Source of the DNA: Inhella gelatinilytica
Lineage (GTDB): Bacteria; Pseudomonadota; Gammaproteobacteria; Burkholderiales; Burkholderiaceae_C
Direction of reading: 5' to 3'
Assembly: GCF_016093295.1 (NCBI RefSeq)
Contig: NZ_JAEDAL010000002.1
Location: forward strand, 124,001-188,000
DNA length: 64,000 nucleotides
A program made the position numbers and the translations under genes. The notes beneath the pieces are model-generated. The model was given only the letters and a program-made list of their open reading frames with translations. It made no database searches and was not told the DNA's origin. The first letter of the stretch is position 1. Every line of letters starts with the position of its first letter. Of this stretch, positions 41,837-51,000 are shown piece after piece.

Positions 41837-43624
41837 ATGCGCCGCACCGACCTGACCCCCGCCCCCTCCCAGCGCCGCGACGGCGAGACCCTGTCCAAAC
41901 TGTTGCCCTACTTTTGGCAGTACCGCTGGCGTGTGGGCGTGGCGCTGGGTTTCATGGTGGTCGCCAAGCTGGCCAACGTGGGCGTGCCCTTGTTGCTCAA
42001 GCAATTGGTGGACGGCTTGAGTGGCGCGGCCACCAATCCGGCGTTCGTGATTCCGCTCGGGCTGCTGCTGGCCTACGGGGGGTTGCGGCTGTCCACCTCG
42101 CTGTTCACCGAACTGCGCGAATTGATCTTCGCCAAGGCCACCGAGGGCGCGGCGCGCCAGGTGTCCTTGCGAGTCTTCCGCCACCTGCACGAGCTCTCAC
42201 TGCGCTTCCACCTGGAGCGCCAGACGGGGGGCATGACGCGCGACATCGAGCGCGGCACCCGGGCCGTGCATGCCTTGATCAGCTATTCGCTCTACAGCAT
42301 CGTGCCCACGCTGATCGAGGTGGCCCTGGTGCTCACCCTGCTGGCCACCCAGTTCGACTGGGCCTTTGCCGCCATCACAGGCGCCGCGCTGACGGTCTAC
42401 ATCGCCTTCACCATCGGTGTGACGGAATGGCGCACGCAGTACCGGCGCCGGCTCAACGAACTGGATTCGGCCACCCACACCCAGGCGATCGACTCCCTGC
42501 TGAACTACGAGACGGTCAAGTATTTCGGCCAGGAGGACTTCGAGGCCCGCCGCTACGACGCCGCCCTGGAAAAGCTGCGCCGCGCCCAGCTCAAGAGCCA
42601 GACCACCTTGTCGCTGTTGAACACCGGGCAGCAGGCCATCATTGCCCTGGCCCTGGTGGCCATGCTGTGGCGCGCCACCGAAGGCGTGGTGGCCGGGCGG
42701 CTCAGCCTTGGGGATTTGGTCATGATCAACGCCTTCATGATCCAGCTCTACATCCCGCTGAACTTCCTCGGGGTGCTGTACCGGGAGATCAAGCAAAGCC
42801 TCACCGACCTGGACAAGATGTTCACCCTGCTGGAGCGCCCGCGCGAGGTGGCCGATGCGCCCGACGCCCCGGCACTGCAGGTCACCGGCGGGGCCGTGCG
42901 CTTTGAGAACGTCCACTTTGCCTACGACCCGGCGCGGCCGGTTCTCCAGGGCGTGAGCTTTGAGATCCCGCCAGGCAAGAAGCTGGCCGTCGTGGGCCCC
43001 AGCGGCGCGGGCAAGAGCACGCTTTCGCGCCTGCTGTTCCGCTTTTATGACGTGGGTTCGGGACGCATCACCATCGACGGGCAGGACATCCGCAGCGTGA
43101 GCCAGCACTCGCTGCGCAGCAGCCTGGGCATCGTGCCGCAGGACGCCGTGCTCTTCAACGACACCCTGGCCTACAACATCGGCTATGCCCGAGAGGGCGC
43201 CACGCTCGCCCAGATCGAGGCCGCGGCCCAAGCCGCCCAGTTGCATGGTTTTGTGGCCAGCACCCCCCAGGGCTACGAGACGCGGGTGGGTGAACGCGGG
43301 CTGAAGCTCAGCGGGGGCGAGAAGCAGCGCGTGGCCATTGCCCGCACCCTGCTCAAAGACCCCCCCATCCTGATCTTTGACGAGGCCACCTCGGCGCTCG
43401 ACTCACACAACGAGCGCGCCATCCAGGCCCAGCTCGACGCCGTGGGCCGCAACAAGACGGTGCTGGTCATCGCCCACCGCCTGTCCACCGTGGTTGATGC
43501 CGATGAAATCCTGGTGCTGGAACACGGCCGCGTGGTGGAGCGCGGGCGCCACGCCGAGTTGTTGGCGGCGGAGGGGGCTTACGCCCGGATGTGGGCCCTG
43601 CAGGCCAGCGAGGGCCGTGGCTGA
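41837..43624 (+). CDS. Atm1/ABCB7-like ABC exporter (fused permease-ATPase)
   Basis: This 595-residue half-transporter has six membrane segments in the first 330 residues. LNYETVKYFGQEDFE near residue 215 is the signature of the Atm1/ABCB6-7 group that exports glutathione-linked sulfur or metal compounds. The ATPase has Walker A GPSGAGKST near 395, LSGGEKQR and FDEATSALD. Export of glutathione polysulfides or metal conjugates is the likely role. It starts 90 bases from the divergent HD-GYP gene. Confidence 0.92.
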   Translation: MRRTDLTPAPSQRRDGETLSKLLPYFWQYRWRVGVALGFMVVAKLANVGVPLLLKQLVDGLSGAATNPAFVIPLGLLLAYGGLRLSTSLFTELRELIFAKATEGAARQVSLRVFRHLHELSLRFHLERQTGGMTRDIERGTRAVHALISYSLYSIVPTLIEVALVLTLLATQFDWAFAAITGAALTVYIAFTIGVTEWRTQYRRRLNELDSATHTQAIDSLLNYETVKYFGQEDFEARRYDAALEKLRRAQLKSQTTLSLLNTGQQAIIALALVAMLWRATEGVVAGRLSLGDLVMINAFMIQLYIPLNFLGVLYREIKQSLTDLDKMFTLLERPREVADAPDAPALQVTGGAVRFENVHFAYDPARPVLQGVSFEIPPGKKLAVVGPSGAGKSTLSRLLFRFYDVGSGRITIDGQDIRSVSQHSLRSSLGIVPQDAVLFNDTLAYNIGYAREGATLAQIEAAAQAAQLHGFVASTPQGYETRVGERGLKLSGGEKQRVAIARTLLKDPPILIFDEATSALDSHNERAIQAQLDAVGRNKTVLVIAHRLSTVVDADEILVLEHGRVVERGRHAELLAAEGAYARMWALQASEGRG

Positions 43625-43653
43625 ATCCTGGGGCGACCTAAACTTGCGGCCCT

Positions 43654-44577
43654 ATGGAAACCAAATGGCTTGAAGACTTCGTCAGCCTCGCTGAGACGCG
43701 CAGCTTCTCGCGTTCGGCCCAAGCGCGGCATGTCACCCAGCCGGCGTTCTCGCGCCGGATTCAGGCTCTGGAAGCCTGGGCGGGCATGGATTTGGTGGAC
43801 CGATCCAGCTACCCCACGCGCCTGACACCGGCCGGTGAAACCCTGCTCGCACAGGCGCAAGAAATCCTCAGCCAGTTGCAGGCGACGCGCAACATGCTGC
43901 GCAGCCACCAGGGTGCTGGGCAGGACATGATCGAGTTCGCCGTGCCGCACTCGCTGGCGTTCAGCTTTTTCCCGCACTGGTTGATGGAGTTGCGCAAGCA
44001 CATGGAGCCGTTCAAAAGTCGGCTCAATGCGCTGAACGTGCACGATGCGGTCTTGCAGTTGAGTGAAGGCCATTGCGATCTGCTGCTGGCCTACCACCAC
44101 GAGAGCCAGCCGCTACAGCTGGACCCCGGCCGCTTTGACATGCTGAGTTTGGGCCATGACACGCTGGCGGCCTTTGCGCGGCCGGACCCCGACGGCCAGG
44201 CCCTCTTTCGTTTGCCTGGGCACAAGGGACAAAAAATCCCGTTCCTGGCCTATGCGGAGGGGGCGTACCTGGGCCGTCTGGTGGAAATCGTGCTGAAAGA
44301 TGCCGGGGTGCCCTTGTACCTGGATCCGAGCTATGAAACGGACATGGCGGAAGGCCTCAAAGCCATGGCGCTGGAGGGGCACGGACTGGCGTTTTTGCCG
44401 GCCAGCTCGGTCAAGCGTGAGCTCCGGGCGCGGCGCCTCGTGCCCGCCGCCCCGGCGGGCGAATTTGAGTTGCAGATTGCCCTGCGCCTGTACCGCGAGA
44501 AGCCCGAACTGCGCAAGCGCAACAAGCCGGCCGCGATGGCGCTGTGGGATGCGTTGGTGGCGCAGGGCGCTGCTTGA
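43654..44577 (+). CDS. LysR-family transcriptional regulator
   Basis: This 307-residue regulator has an N-terminal winged helix (LEDFVSLAETRSFSRSAQARHVTQPAFSRRI, here cited only by position, residues 6-36) and a C-terminal periplasmic-binding-protein-like effector domain from about residue 90. It is followed 92 bases later by gltI in the same direction, so control of the glutamate/aspartate transporter is a reasonable guess. LysR targets are more often divergent, so the link is not certain. Confidence 0.9.
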   Translation: METKWLEDFVSLAETRSFSRSAQARHVTQPAFSRRIQALEAWAGMDLVDRSSYPTRLTPAGETLLAQAQEILSQLQATRNMLRSHQGAGQDMIEFAVPHSLAFSFFPHWLMELRKHMEPFKSRLNALNVHDAVLQLSEGHCDLLLAYHHESQPLQLDPGRFDMLSLGHDTLAAFARPDPDGQALFRLPGHKGQKIPFLAYAEGAYLGRLVEIVLKDAGVPLYLDPSYETDMAEGLKAMALEGHGLAFLPASSVKRELRARRLVPAAPAGEFELQIALRLYREKPELRKRNKPAAMALWDALVAQGAA

Positions 44578-44593
44578 ATTTGCCTCGGGTTAT

Positions 44594-44625
44594 CCCGGGG
44601 CATGCCCTGCAAATGCTGCCCCGGG
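44594..44625. promoter_or_regulatory. Inverted repeat between lysR and gltI
   Basis: CCCGGGGCA (44594-44602) and TGCCCCGGG (44617-44625) are perfect 9-base arms 14 bases apart, midway between the LysR stop and the gltI start. It may be the terminator of the lysR transcript (without a U-run) or a regulator site for gltI. Confidence 0.45.
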
Positions 44626-44669
44626 CGCTATCGTTGCCCCTTCTCTGGTTGGTCAGCATTGGAGCGGGC

Positions 44670-45572
44670 ATGAAGACGTTGGCAAGTGCGCTGGGCGCAG
44701 TGGCATTGGCGGTCGCGGCTGTGGGGGCGCAGGCTGAAGACACGATTCAGAAGATCAAGAGCACGGGCGTGGTGACCATGGGCGTGCGCGAGTCCTCGGG
44801 GGCGCTGTCCTACACCATTGGCGACGGCCGCTTCACGGGCTTTCACGTCGAGGTCTGCAACCGGGTGCTGGCCGATCTGCGGCGCGAACTGGGATTGGCC
44901 GAATTTGCCATCCGCTACCAACCGGTGACTTCGCAGAACCGCATTCCGCTGGTCAAGAACGGCAACGTGGACATCGAGTGCGGCTCCACCACCAACAACC
45001 TCGCGCGCCAGAAGGACGTGGCCTTTGCCATCACCACCTACGTCGAAGAGGTGCGCATTGCGGTGAAGGCCAACTCGGGCATCACCGGCATCAACCAGCT
45101 CAACGGCCGCACCGTGGCCACCACCACGGGCACGACCAGCGTGCAGCACCTGCGCAAGCACGAGCGGGCGACCGGGGTGGATTTCAAAGAAGTCTTTGGC
45201 AAGGACCACGCCGACAGCTTCCTGCTGCTGGAGTCGGGCCGCGCCGACGCCTTCGTGATGGACGGCTCCATCCTGGCTGGCAACATTGCCCGCGCCAAGA
45301 ACCCCGCAGATTTCAAGATCGTGGGCGAGGTGCTGTCGGTGGAGCCAATCGCCATCATGTTCCGCAAGGACGATCCCGCCTTCAAGAAGGCGGTGGACGC
45401 GTCGATCATCAACCTGATCAAAACCGGGGCCCTGGCGCGGATGTACGAGAAGTGGTTCCTCCAACCTATCCCGCCCACCAATTCGCGCATCGGCTTGGCC
45501 CTGAACGACGCCACCAAGGCCGCGTGGGCAAACCCCAACGACAACCCGATGGAGTCGTACGTCAAGAAGTGA
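44670..45572 (+). CDS. gltI: GltI, glutamate/aspartate-binding periplasmic protein
   Basis: This 300-residue protein is the solute receptor of the GltIJKL importer. A signal peptide ends AQA/E near residue 22. VECGSTTNNLARQKDVAFAI in the central part and GKDHADSFLLLESGRADAF match glutamate/aspartate-binding proteins. GGAG lies six bases before the ATG. It is separated from gltJ by 142 bases that hold three hairpins, so its mRNA may be stabilised over the permease part. Confidence 0.93.
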   Translation: MKTLASALGAVALAVAAVGAQAEDTIQKIKSTGVVTMGVRESSGALSYTIGDGRFTGFHVEVCNRVLADLRRELGLAEFAIRYQPVTSQNRIPLVKNGNVDIECGSTTNNLARQKDVAFAITTYVEEVRIAVKANSGITGINQLNGRTVATTTGTTSVQHLRKHERATGVDFKEVFGKDHADSFLLLESGRADAFVMDGSILAGNIARAKNPADFKIVGEVLSVEPIAIMFRKDDPAFKKAVDASIINLIKTGALARMYEKWFLQPIPPTNSRIGLALNDATKAAWANPNDNPMESYVKK

Positions 45573-45582
45573 CCCACCCACG

Positions 45583-45599
45583 AAGCGGCGCTGCCGCTT
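45583..45599 (+). repeat. Hairpin 3' of gltI
   Basis: AAGCGGC (45583-45589) and GCCGCTT (45593-45599) form a perfect 7-bp stem with a GCT loop, ten bases after the gltI stop and directly before repeat copy 2. It may protect the gltI message. Confidence 0.5.
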
Positions 45600-45602
45600 T
45601 CC

Positions 45603-45658
45603 TCTCAAGGGGGCGCCGCTGGTGGCCCGGCGAAGCCGGTTCCACGGCGGCCACTTGA
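45603..45658 (+). repeat. Dispersed intergenic repeat, copy 2
   Basis: This plus-strand copy matches copy 1 (7732-7789, minus strand). Inner hairpin: CCGGC (45627-45631), GAA, GCCGG (45635-45639). Outer stem: GTGGCC (45622-45627) with GGCCAC (45649-45654). Copy 1 has CTGGC/GCCAG and GCGGCC/GGCCGC, so one pair in each stem has changed on both sides. The element lies between gltI and gltJ. Confidence 0.7.
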
Positions 45659-45667
45659 CGGCGGTAT

Positions 45668-45690
45668 CTCAGCGCCCAGCAGGCGCTGAG
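45668..45690 (+). repeat. Perfect 9-bp hairpin before gltJ
   Basis: CTCAGCGCC (45668-45676) pairs exactly with GGCGCTGAG (45682-45690) around CAGCA, 24 bases before the gltJ ATG. It may set the ratio of binding protein to permease by stopping exonucleases or ribosomes. Confidence 0.5.
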
Positions 45691-45714
45691 CTTGGGGTGG
45701 AATGAAAGCGTGTG

Positions 45715-46455
45715 ATGGCGTTTGAGTGGCAGGAACTCTGGTGCAAGGACACCGTGGACGGCACGGTGGGCGCCTGCTTGGGTCAGGATGGCGGCCAGAC
45801 GTACCTGACGTGGTTGCTGTCGGCCTGGGGCTGGACGGCCGTGGTCAGCGCGGTGGGCTTGGTGGTGGCCCTGAGCCTGGGGTCGCTGATGGGGGTGCTG
45901 CGCACCACGCCCAGCCGCGCCGCGGTTGGGTTGGGCAATGTTTGGACGGAGTTGTTCCGAAACATTCCGTTGATCGTTCAGCTTTTTCTGTGGTTCTTCG
46001 TGGCGCCGGCGTTTGTTGGGGCCCTCAAGGCGTGGCCGAGTTGGCTGCTGGCTGGGGTGGGGCTGGGGCTTTTCAGCTCGGCCCGGATCTCCGAGCAAGT
46101 GCGAGCGGGCATTCAGAGCTTGCCCAGAGGGCAAACCCATGCGGCCTTGGCCTTGGGCTTGACCCGCGTGCAAGCCTATCGGCATGTGCTCCTGCCCGTG
46201 GCGTTTCGGGTGGTCATTCCGCCGCTGACCAGTGAGGGGATGAACCTGGTCAAGAACAGTTCGGTGGCGTTCGCCATTTCAGTGCTGGAGTTGACCCAGT
46301 TCGCCCGCCAAGTGGGCGAAGAGACCTCGCAGCACATGGAGGTCTATGCCGTGGTGACGGCGCTGTACTTTGTCAGTGCCTTCTCGGTTTTCCTGCTGGC
46401 CCATTTCATTGAGCGGCGGGTGCGGGTGCCCGGGGTGGCGGGGGGCGGCCGGTGA
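45715..46455 (+). CDS. gltJ: GltJ, glutamate/aspartate ABC permease
   Basis: This 246-residue inner-membrane permease is of the polar amino-acid type, with about five membrane segments. The cytoplasmic EAA-type loop reads EQVRAGIQSLPRGQTHAALALG, cited here as residues 122-143. ELFRNIPLIVQLFLW is typical of GltJ. I start at the ATG at 45715 rather than the overlapping GTG three bases earlier. It overlaps gltK by four bases (GTGA). Confidence 0.93.
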   Translation: MAFEWQELWCKDTVDGTVGACLGQDGGQTYLTWLLSAWGWTAVVSAVGLVVALSLGSLMGVLRTTPSRAAVGLGNVWTELFRNIPLIVQLFLWFFVAPAFVGALKAWPSWLLAGVGLGLFSSARISEQVRAGIQSLPRGQTHAALALGLTRVQAYRHVLLPVAFRVVIPPLTSEGMNLVKNSSVAFAISVLELTQFARQVGEETSQHMEVYAVVTALYFVSAFSVFLLAHFIERRVRVPGVAGGGR

Positions 46456-47141
46456 CGCTTGACTTCAGCTTCGTCAATCCGGAGTTCCTGCGCGCCTGGG
46501 TGCTGCATGGCCTGTGGTTTTCACTGCTGCTAACGGGGGTCGCGGCTCTGGGGGGCATTGCCCTGGGCACGGTGCTGGCGTTGATGCGCCTGTCCGGACG
46601 CGCTTGGCTCGCGCAGCCGGCGACGGCCTATGTGAACTTGATGCGCTCGGTGCCGCTGGTGATGGTGATTCTGTGGTTTTTCCTGCTGATCCCGAACCAG
46701 CTGTACCGCACGGTGGCGGGCGAATGGGGGGCGGCCCACGCGCCCGAGGTGTCGGCCTTCATCACGTTCACACTGTTTGAGGCGGCTTACTTTGCTGAGA
46801 TCCTGCGGGCGGGCATTCAAAGCGTTCCTGCCGCCCAGCAACAGGCTGGCTATGCGCTGGGCATGACCTACGGACAAACCATGGGGCTGGTGGTGTTGCC
46901 CCAGGCTTTTCGCAACATGCTGCCGGTGCTGCTCACCCAAACCATCGTGCTGTTCCAGGACACCTCACTGGTCTATGCCATTGGCGCCTATGACCTGCTC
47001 AAGGGCTTTGAGTCCGCCGGTCGAAATTTCAACCGGCCGGTGGAAACCTATTTGATGGCGGCAGGTCTGTACTTCGTGCTCTGCTTCAGCCTCTCCCTGG
47101 CCGTGCGCAAGCTGCAGGCTCGAGTGGCCATCATTCGCTGA
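46452..47141 (+). CDS. gltK: GltK, glutamate/aspartate ABC permease
   Basis: This 229-residue partner permease of GltJ has about five membrane segments and the EAA loop [21 protein letters not shown] near residues 115-135. [16 protein letters not shown] is characteristic of the family. It starts with GTG overlapping the gltJ stop and ends 14 bases before gltL. Confidence 0.93.
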   Translation: MTLDFSFVNPEFLRAWVLHGLWFSLLLTGVAALGGIALGTVLALMRLSGRAWLAQPATAYVNLMRSVPLVMVILWFFLLIPNQLYRTVAGEWGAAHAPEVSAFITFTLFEAAYFAEILRAGIQSVPAAQQQAGYALGMTYGQTMGLVVLPQAFRNMLPVLLTQTIVLFQDTSLVYAIGAYDLLKGFESAGRNFNRPVETYLMAAGLYFVLCFSLSLAVRKLQARVAIIR

Positions 47142-47155
47142 ACGGGGCATCTGCC

Positions 47156-47890
47156 ATGATCGAGATTCAAAACGTTTCCAAGTGGTACGGCAGCTTCCAG
47201 GTGCTGGCGGACTGCACGACCACAGTGAAGAAGGGCGAGGTGGTGGTGGTCTGCGGCCCCTCGGGCTCGGGCAAAAGCACGTTGATCAAGACGGTCAATG
47301 CGCTGGAGCCCATTCAGCAGGGGGACATCCGCATCGACGGGCAGTCGCTGACCGCACCGGGCGTCAATTTGCCCCGGCTGCGGTCACGGGTTGGCATGGT
47401 GTTTCAGCACTTTGAGCTGTTCCCCCACCTGGACGTCATGCAAAACCTCACCTTGGCGCAGATGAAGGTGCTGGGCCGGGGGCCGGATGAGGCCCGGCAG
47501 CGGGGCTTGTCGATGCTGGATCGGGTGGGCTTGTCGGTCCACAAAGACAAGTTCCCTGGGCAGTTGAGCGGCGGTCAGCAACAGCGCGTGGCGATCGCCC
47601 GCGCGCTGTGCATGGACCCCATCGTCATGCTGTTCGATGAGCCCACGTCCGCGCTGGACCCCGAAATGGTGGGCGAGGTGCTGGACGTGATGGTGCAACT
47701 GGCGCAGGAGGGGATGACCATGATGTGCGTGACGCACGAGATGGGCTTCGCCAAGAAGGTGAGCCATCGCGTGCTGTTCATGGACGGCGGGCGCATCGTG
47801 GAAGACTGCACCCAGGACGCGTTCTTTGGCGATCCGGCCGCTCGCAGCGCGAGGGCCCGGGACTTTCTCTCCAAGATCTTGGATCACTGA
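47156..47890 (+). CDS. gltL: GltL, glutamate/aspartate ABC ATPase
   Basis: This 244-residue ATPase drives the GltIJKL importer. Walker A is GPSGSGKST (residues 39-47 approx.), the signature is [15 protein letters not shown], Walker B is [12 protein letters not shown], and the switch His is in VTHEMGF. Length is normal. It is the last gene of the operon; a GGCCCG/CGGGCC hairpin with no U-run follows the stop. Confidence 0.95.
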   Translation: MIEIQNVSKWYGSFQVLADCTTTVKKGEVVVVCGPSGSGKSTLIKTVNALEPIQQGDIRIDGQSLTAPGVNLPRLRSRVGMVFQHFELFPHLDVMQNLTLAQMKVLGRGPDEARQRGLSMLDRVGLSVHKDKFPGQLSGGQQQRVAIARALCMDPIVMLFDEPTSALDPEMVGEVLDVMVQLAQEGMTMMCVTHEMGFAKKVSHRVLFMDGGRIVEDCTQDAFFGDPAARSARARDFLSKILDH

Positions 47891-48038
47891 GCGCCGCTCG
47901 GCCCGGACCGGGCCACCGACTGTTGCGTGGACGGGCCGCAGAGGCCGGAATCTTGCACACCTGAGGGTGGGTTCGGGCAGACAGCGCGTCCAAGTTCCTG
48001 CAAGATGAGCCTTCAAGAATCCGACGCGGAGGCGGTGG

Positions 48039-51000
48039 ATGGCGGCAGCGGAGTTCCGGCGGGAGGGGGCGGCGGGCAGCTTGTGCTGCCTGGGGGCCCG
48101 TGCCTGTTCGGGGGCCTTTCGCTGGCGCGACTGGGGGGCCTGGATCCTGGCACTGCTGCTGATGGGCGGTGGGGCCGCCCGGGCCGAACCCGACTGGTCC
48201 GCATTGGCGACGCCGGGGTTCCGCAACCTCAGTTTTGACGACGGGCTGCCCCACCCCATCGTGACGGCCTTGACGGAAGACGCCCAGGGGTTCATTTGGA
48301 TTGGCACCCAGGGCGGGCTGGCCCGCTATGACGGATATCGGCTGCGCCTCTTTACCCGGGACCCAACCCAGGGCGGGCTGAGCGACTTGTACATCCAGGC
48401 CCTGGCCGCGGCGCCCGAAGGGGGGGTGTGGGTGGCCACGCGGGGCGGTGGCTTGCTGCGTTACCGACCGGGCTCGGACCAGATGGAGAACGTCGGGGGG
48501 CCCCGTGGGGTTCAAGCCCTGCAGGTCCAGGGAGACACCGTGTGGCTGGCCGGGGACCAGGGCTTGTGGCGCTACCAGCAGGGTCGCATGGAACCCTGGG
48601 TCGGAACTGGCGACGGGGGCGAGCGGTTGCAGACGGGGTTGCGGGCCTTGGCGTTGGCGCCCAATGGCACCCTGTGGGTGGGCGGGAGCCGGGGCTTGGT
48701 CCGGTTGACGACCCAAGGGGTGGCCCAGCCCGTGGGTGACGCGCAGGAGGTGACCGCCCTTGGCGTGGACGATGAGGGCGCCGTTTGGGTTGGGGCCCAC
48801 GGGCGGCCGCTGGCCCGTGTGCACGGCGAGAGCGGGCTGGAACCGCTTTGGCGCGCGGATCATCCGCAATTGGCGCGGCACGAAGTGACCGCCTTGGTTC
48901 AGGCGCGCCCGGGCGAAATGTGGGCCGCGGGCTATGGCCAAGGCATCGCGCGCTGGCCCATGCCCGCGGGGGGGGTGATTCGCCATGACCCGGGCTTGCG
49001 CGGTGGTTTGGCCTCTGACGGCGTTCGCGTGCTGATGCGGGACCGGGCGGGCTTGATTTGGGTCGGGGGCGATCAGGGCGTGGGGCGGCACGACCCCAGT
49101 GCCTCGGCCTTTCTGAACCTGGTGGCCAGCCCCACGGGGCAAACGGGGCTGGCCGACCGCAACGTGGTGCACATCGGTCCGGGCCGCAAGGAGGGCGAGT
49201 GGCTTTTGGGCTACGGGGCCAGTGGGTTGGGTCGCCTGGAGGTTCCTGTCAATGGGTGGGTGCGCCACGAGCGGCTGGTGTTCACCCCGCGGGGCGAGGA
49301 GGCTCCACCCCTGGAGCGAGCGCGGGTGCTGGCCACCGCATGGGAGGGGGACGTGCTCTGGGTCGGGACGCTGCACGGCCTTTATCGGGTGGACTGGGCG
49401 CGCCGTAGCGCCGAACGCGTGCCGCTGCCCACGCCCCGCCGACATCCGCGCGTCGATGCCCTGCTGTGGGACGGCGAGCAGTTGTGGGTGGGGACCTTGG
49501 AGGGCTTGGTTCGGCGGCAAGGCGGGGCCATGCGTTGGATGGCCCACGATCCAGGGCGCCACGACAGCCTGCCCCATGACCGGGTGAACACGCTGCGCCA
49601 CGATGCCCAGGGCCGCCTGTGGGTGGGCACGAACGAGGGTTTGGCGCGCTGGATCGAAGACGACCGGTTTGAGGTCTTTCCCCGTGCACCCGGGCTGCCG
49701 GGGTCCCTGGCCCACGATGACATCGTGTCGTTGGCGGTGGATCGCCAAGAACACCTGTGGGTCGCGACCCTGGGTGGGGGGGTGTGCGAGCGGCAGCCTG
49801 GAACGGTCACGCGGTTTCGTTGCTTGGATCGCAGCGACGGGTTGCCGCACGACAACGTCGGGGGGCTGGTGCTGGACGACTCGGGCCAGGTGTGGGGCAG
49901 CACCGCGGATGGGGTGTTCCGGGTCGAGGGCCAGACCGGGCAAGTCCGGGCGTTTGGCGCGGGGGAAGGCCTGGCCCTGCGCAGCTTTTGGATCGATGCC
50001 GCGGCACGGACGGCGCAAGGCGAGTTGCTCTTTGGTGCCGGAGGGGGGGTGCTGGTGGTGCGGCCGCAGCACTTGCAGGCCAACCGAACCGTGCCCCATT
50101 TGGTCATCACGGAGCTGCGGGTCGATGGTCACCGGCGGCCCAGTGCCCAGTCGGCCTTTGAACTCGCGCCGGGCGAACGGGCCATCCACGTGGAATTTGC
50201 CGGCTTGCAGTTCAATGCGCCGGAACGATTGCGGTACCGGTTTCGGCTGGTCGGTTTGAGTGACGACTGGACCGAAACCGATGGCAGCCAGCGGGTGGCG
50301 GCGTTCAGCCATCTCGCGCCGGGGGCGTATCGGTTTGAGGTGGAAGTCTGGGGGCCGGGTGGCGGCACCGCCAAACAAACCTGGCCGCTGACCGTTCACC
50401 CGGCCTGGTACCAGACCGGGTGGGCGAAGGTCGGGGCGGTGCTGCTGGGCTTGGCCTTGTTGAGCTTTTGGGTGAATCGCCGCACCCGCACCTTGCAGCG
50501 GCGTCAGCAAGCCTTGGAGGGGCAGGTCGTTCAGCGCACCACCGAGCTGTCCCAGGCCAACGCCACCCTGGCCCGCAGCGCCGAGACCCTGCGCCTCCTG
50601 GGCGATACGGGGCGCGACTTGACGGCGCAATTGGATTTGCAGGCCATTTGCGCCACCCTGCACCGCCAGCTGGCCCAGCTCTTGCCAGTTGACGCCTTTG
50701 GTGTGGCCCTGCTGGAAGCCGAATCGCGGCAGTTGCGGTTCCTGTACTACTTCGAAGACAAGCTGGTTCAAGGGGACACCGTGTCCTTGGACGACCCGCA
50801 CTCGCTGAGCGCCCGGGCGTTTCGTGAAGACCGCGAGTTGGATGTGCTGGATGAGGCGCAAAGCGAAACGGCGCCGGAAGTTGATGGGATCGACGTGGGC
50901 GAACCCATGCGCTCTTTGGTGTTCCGGCCGCTGCAGCTCAACGACCAGCGCATCGGCATCGTCACCATGCAAAGCCGGTTGACGCAGGCGTATGACGCCA

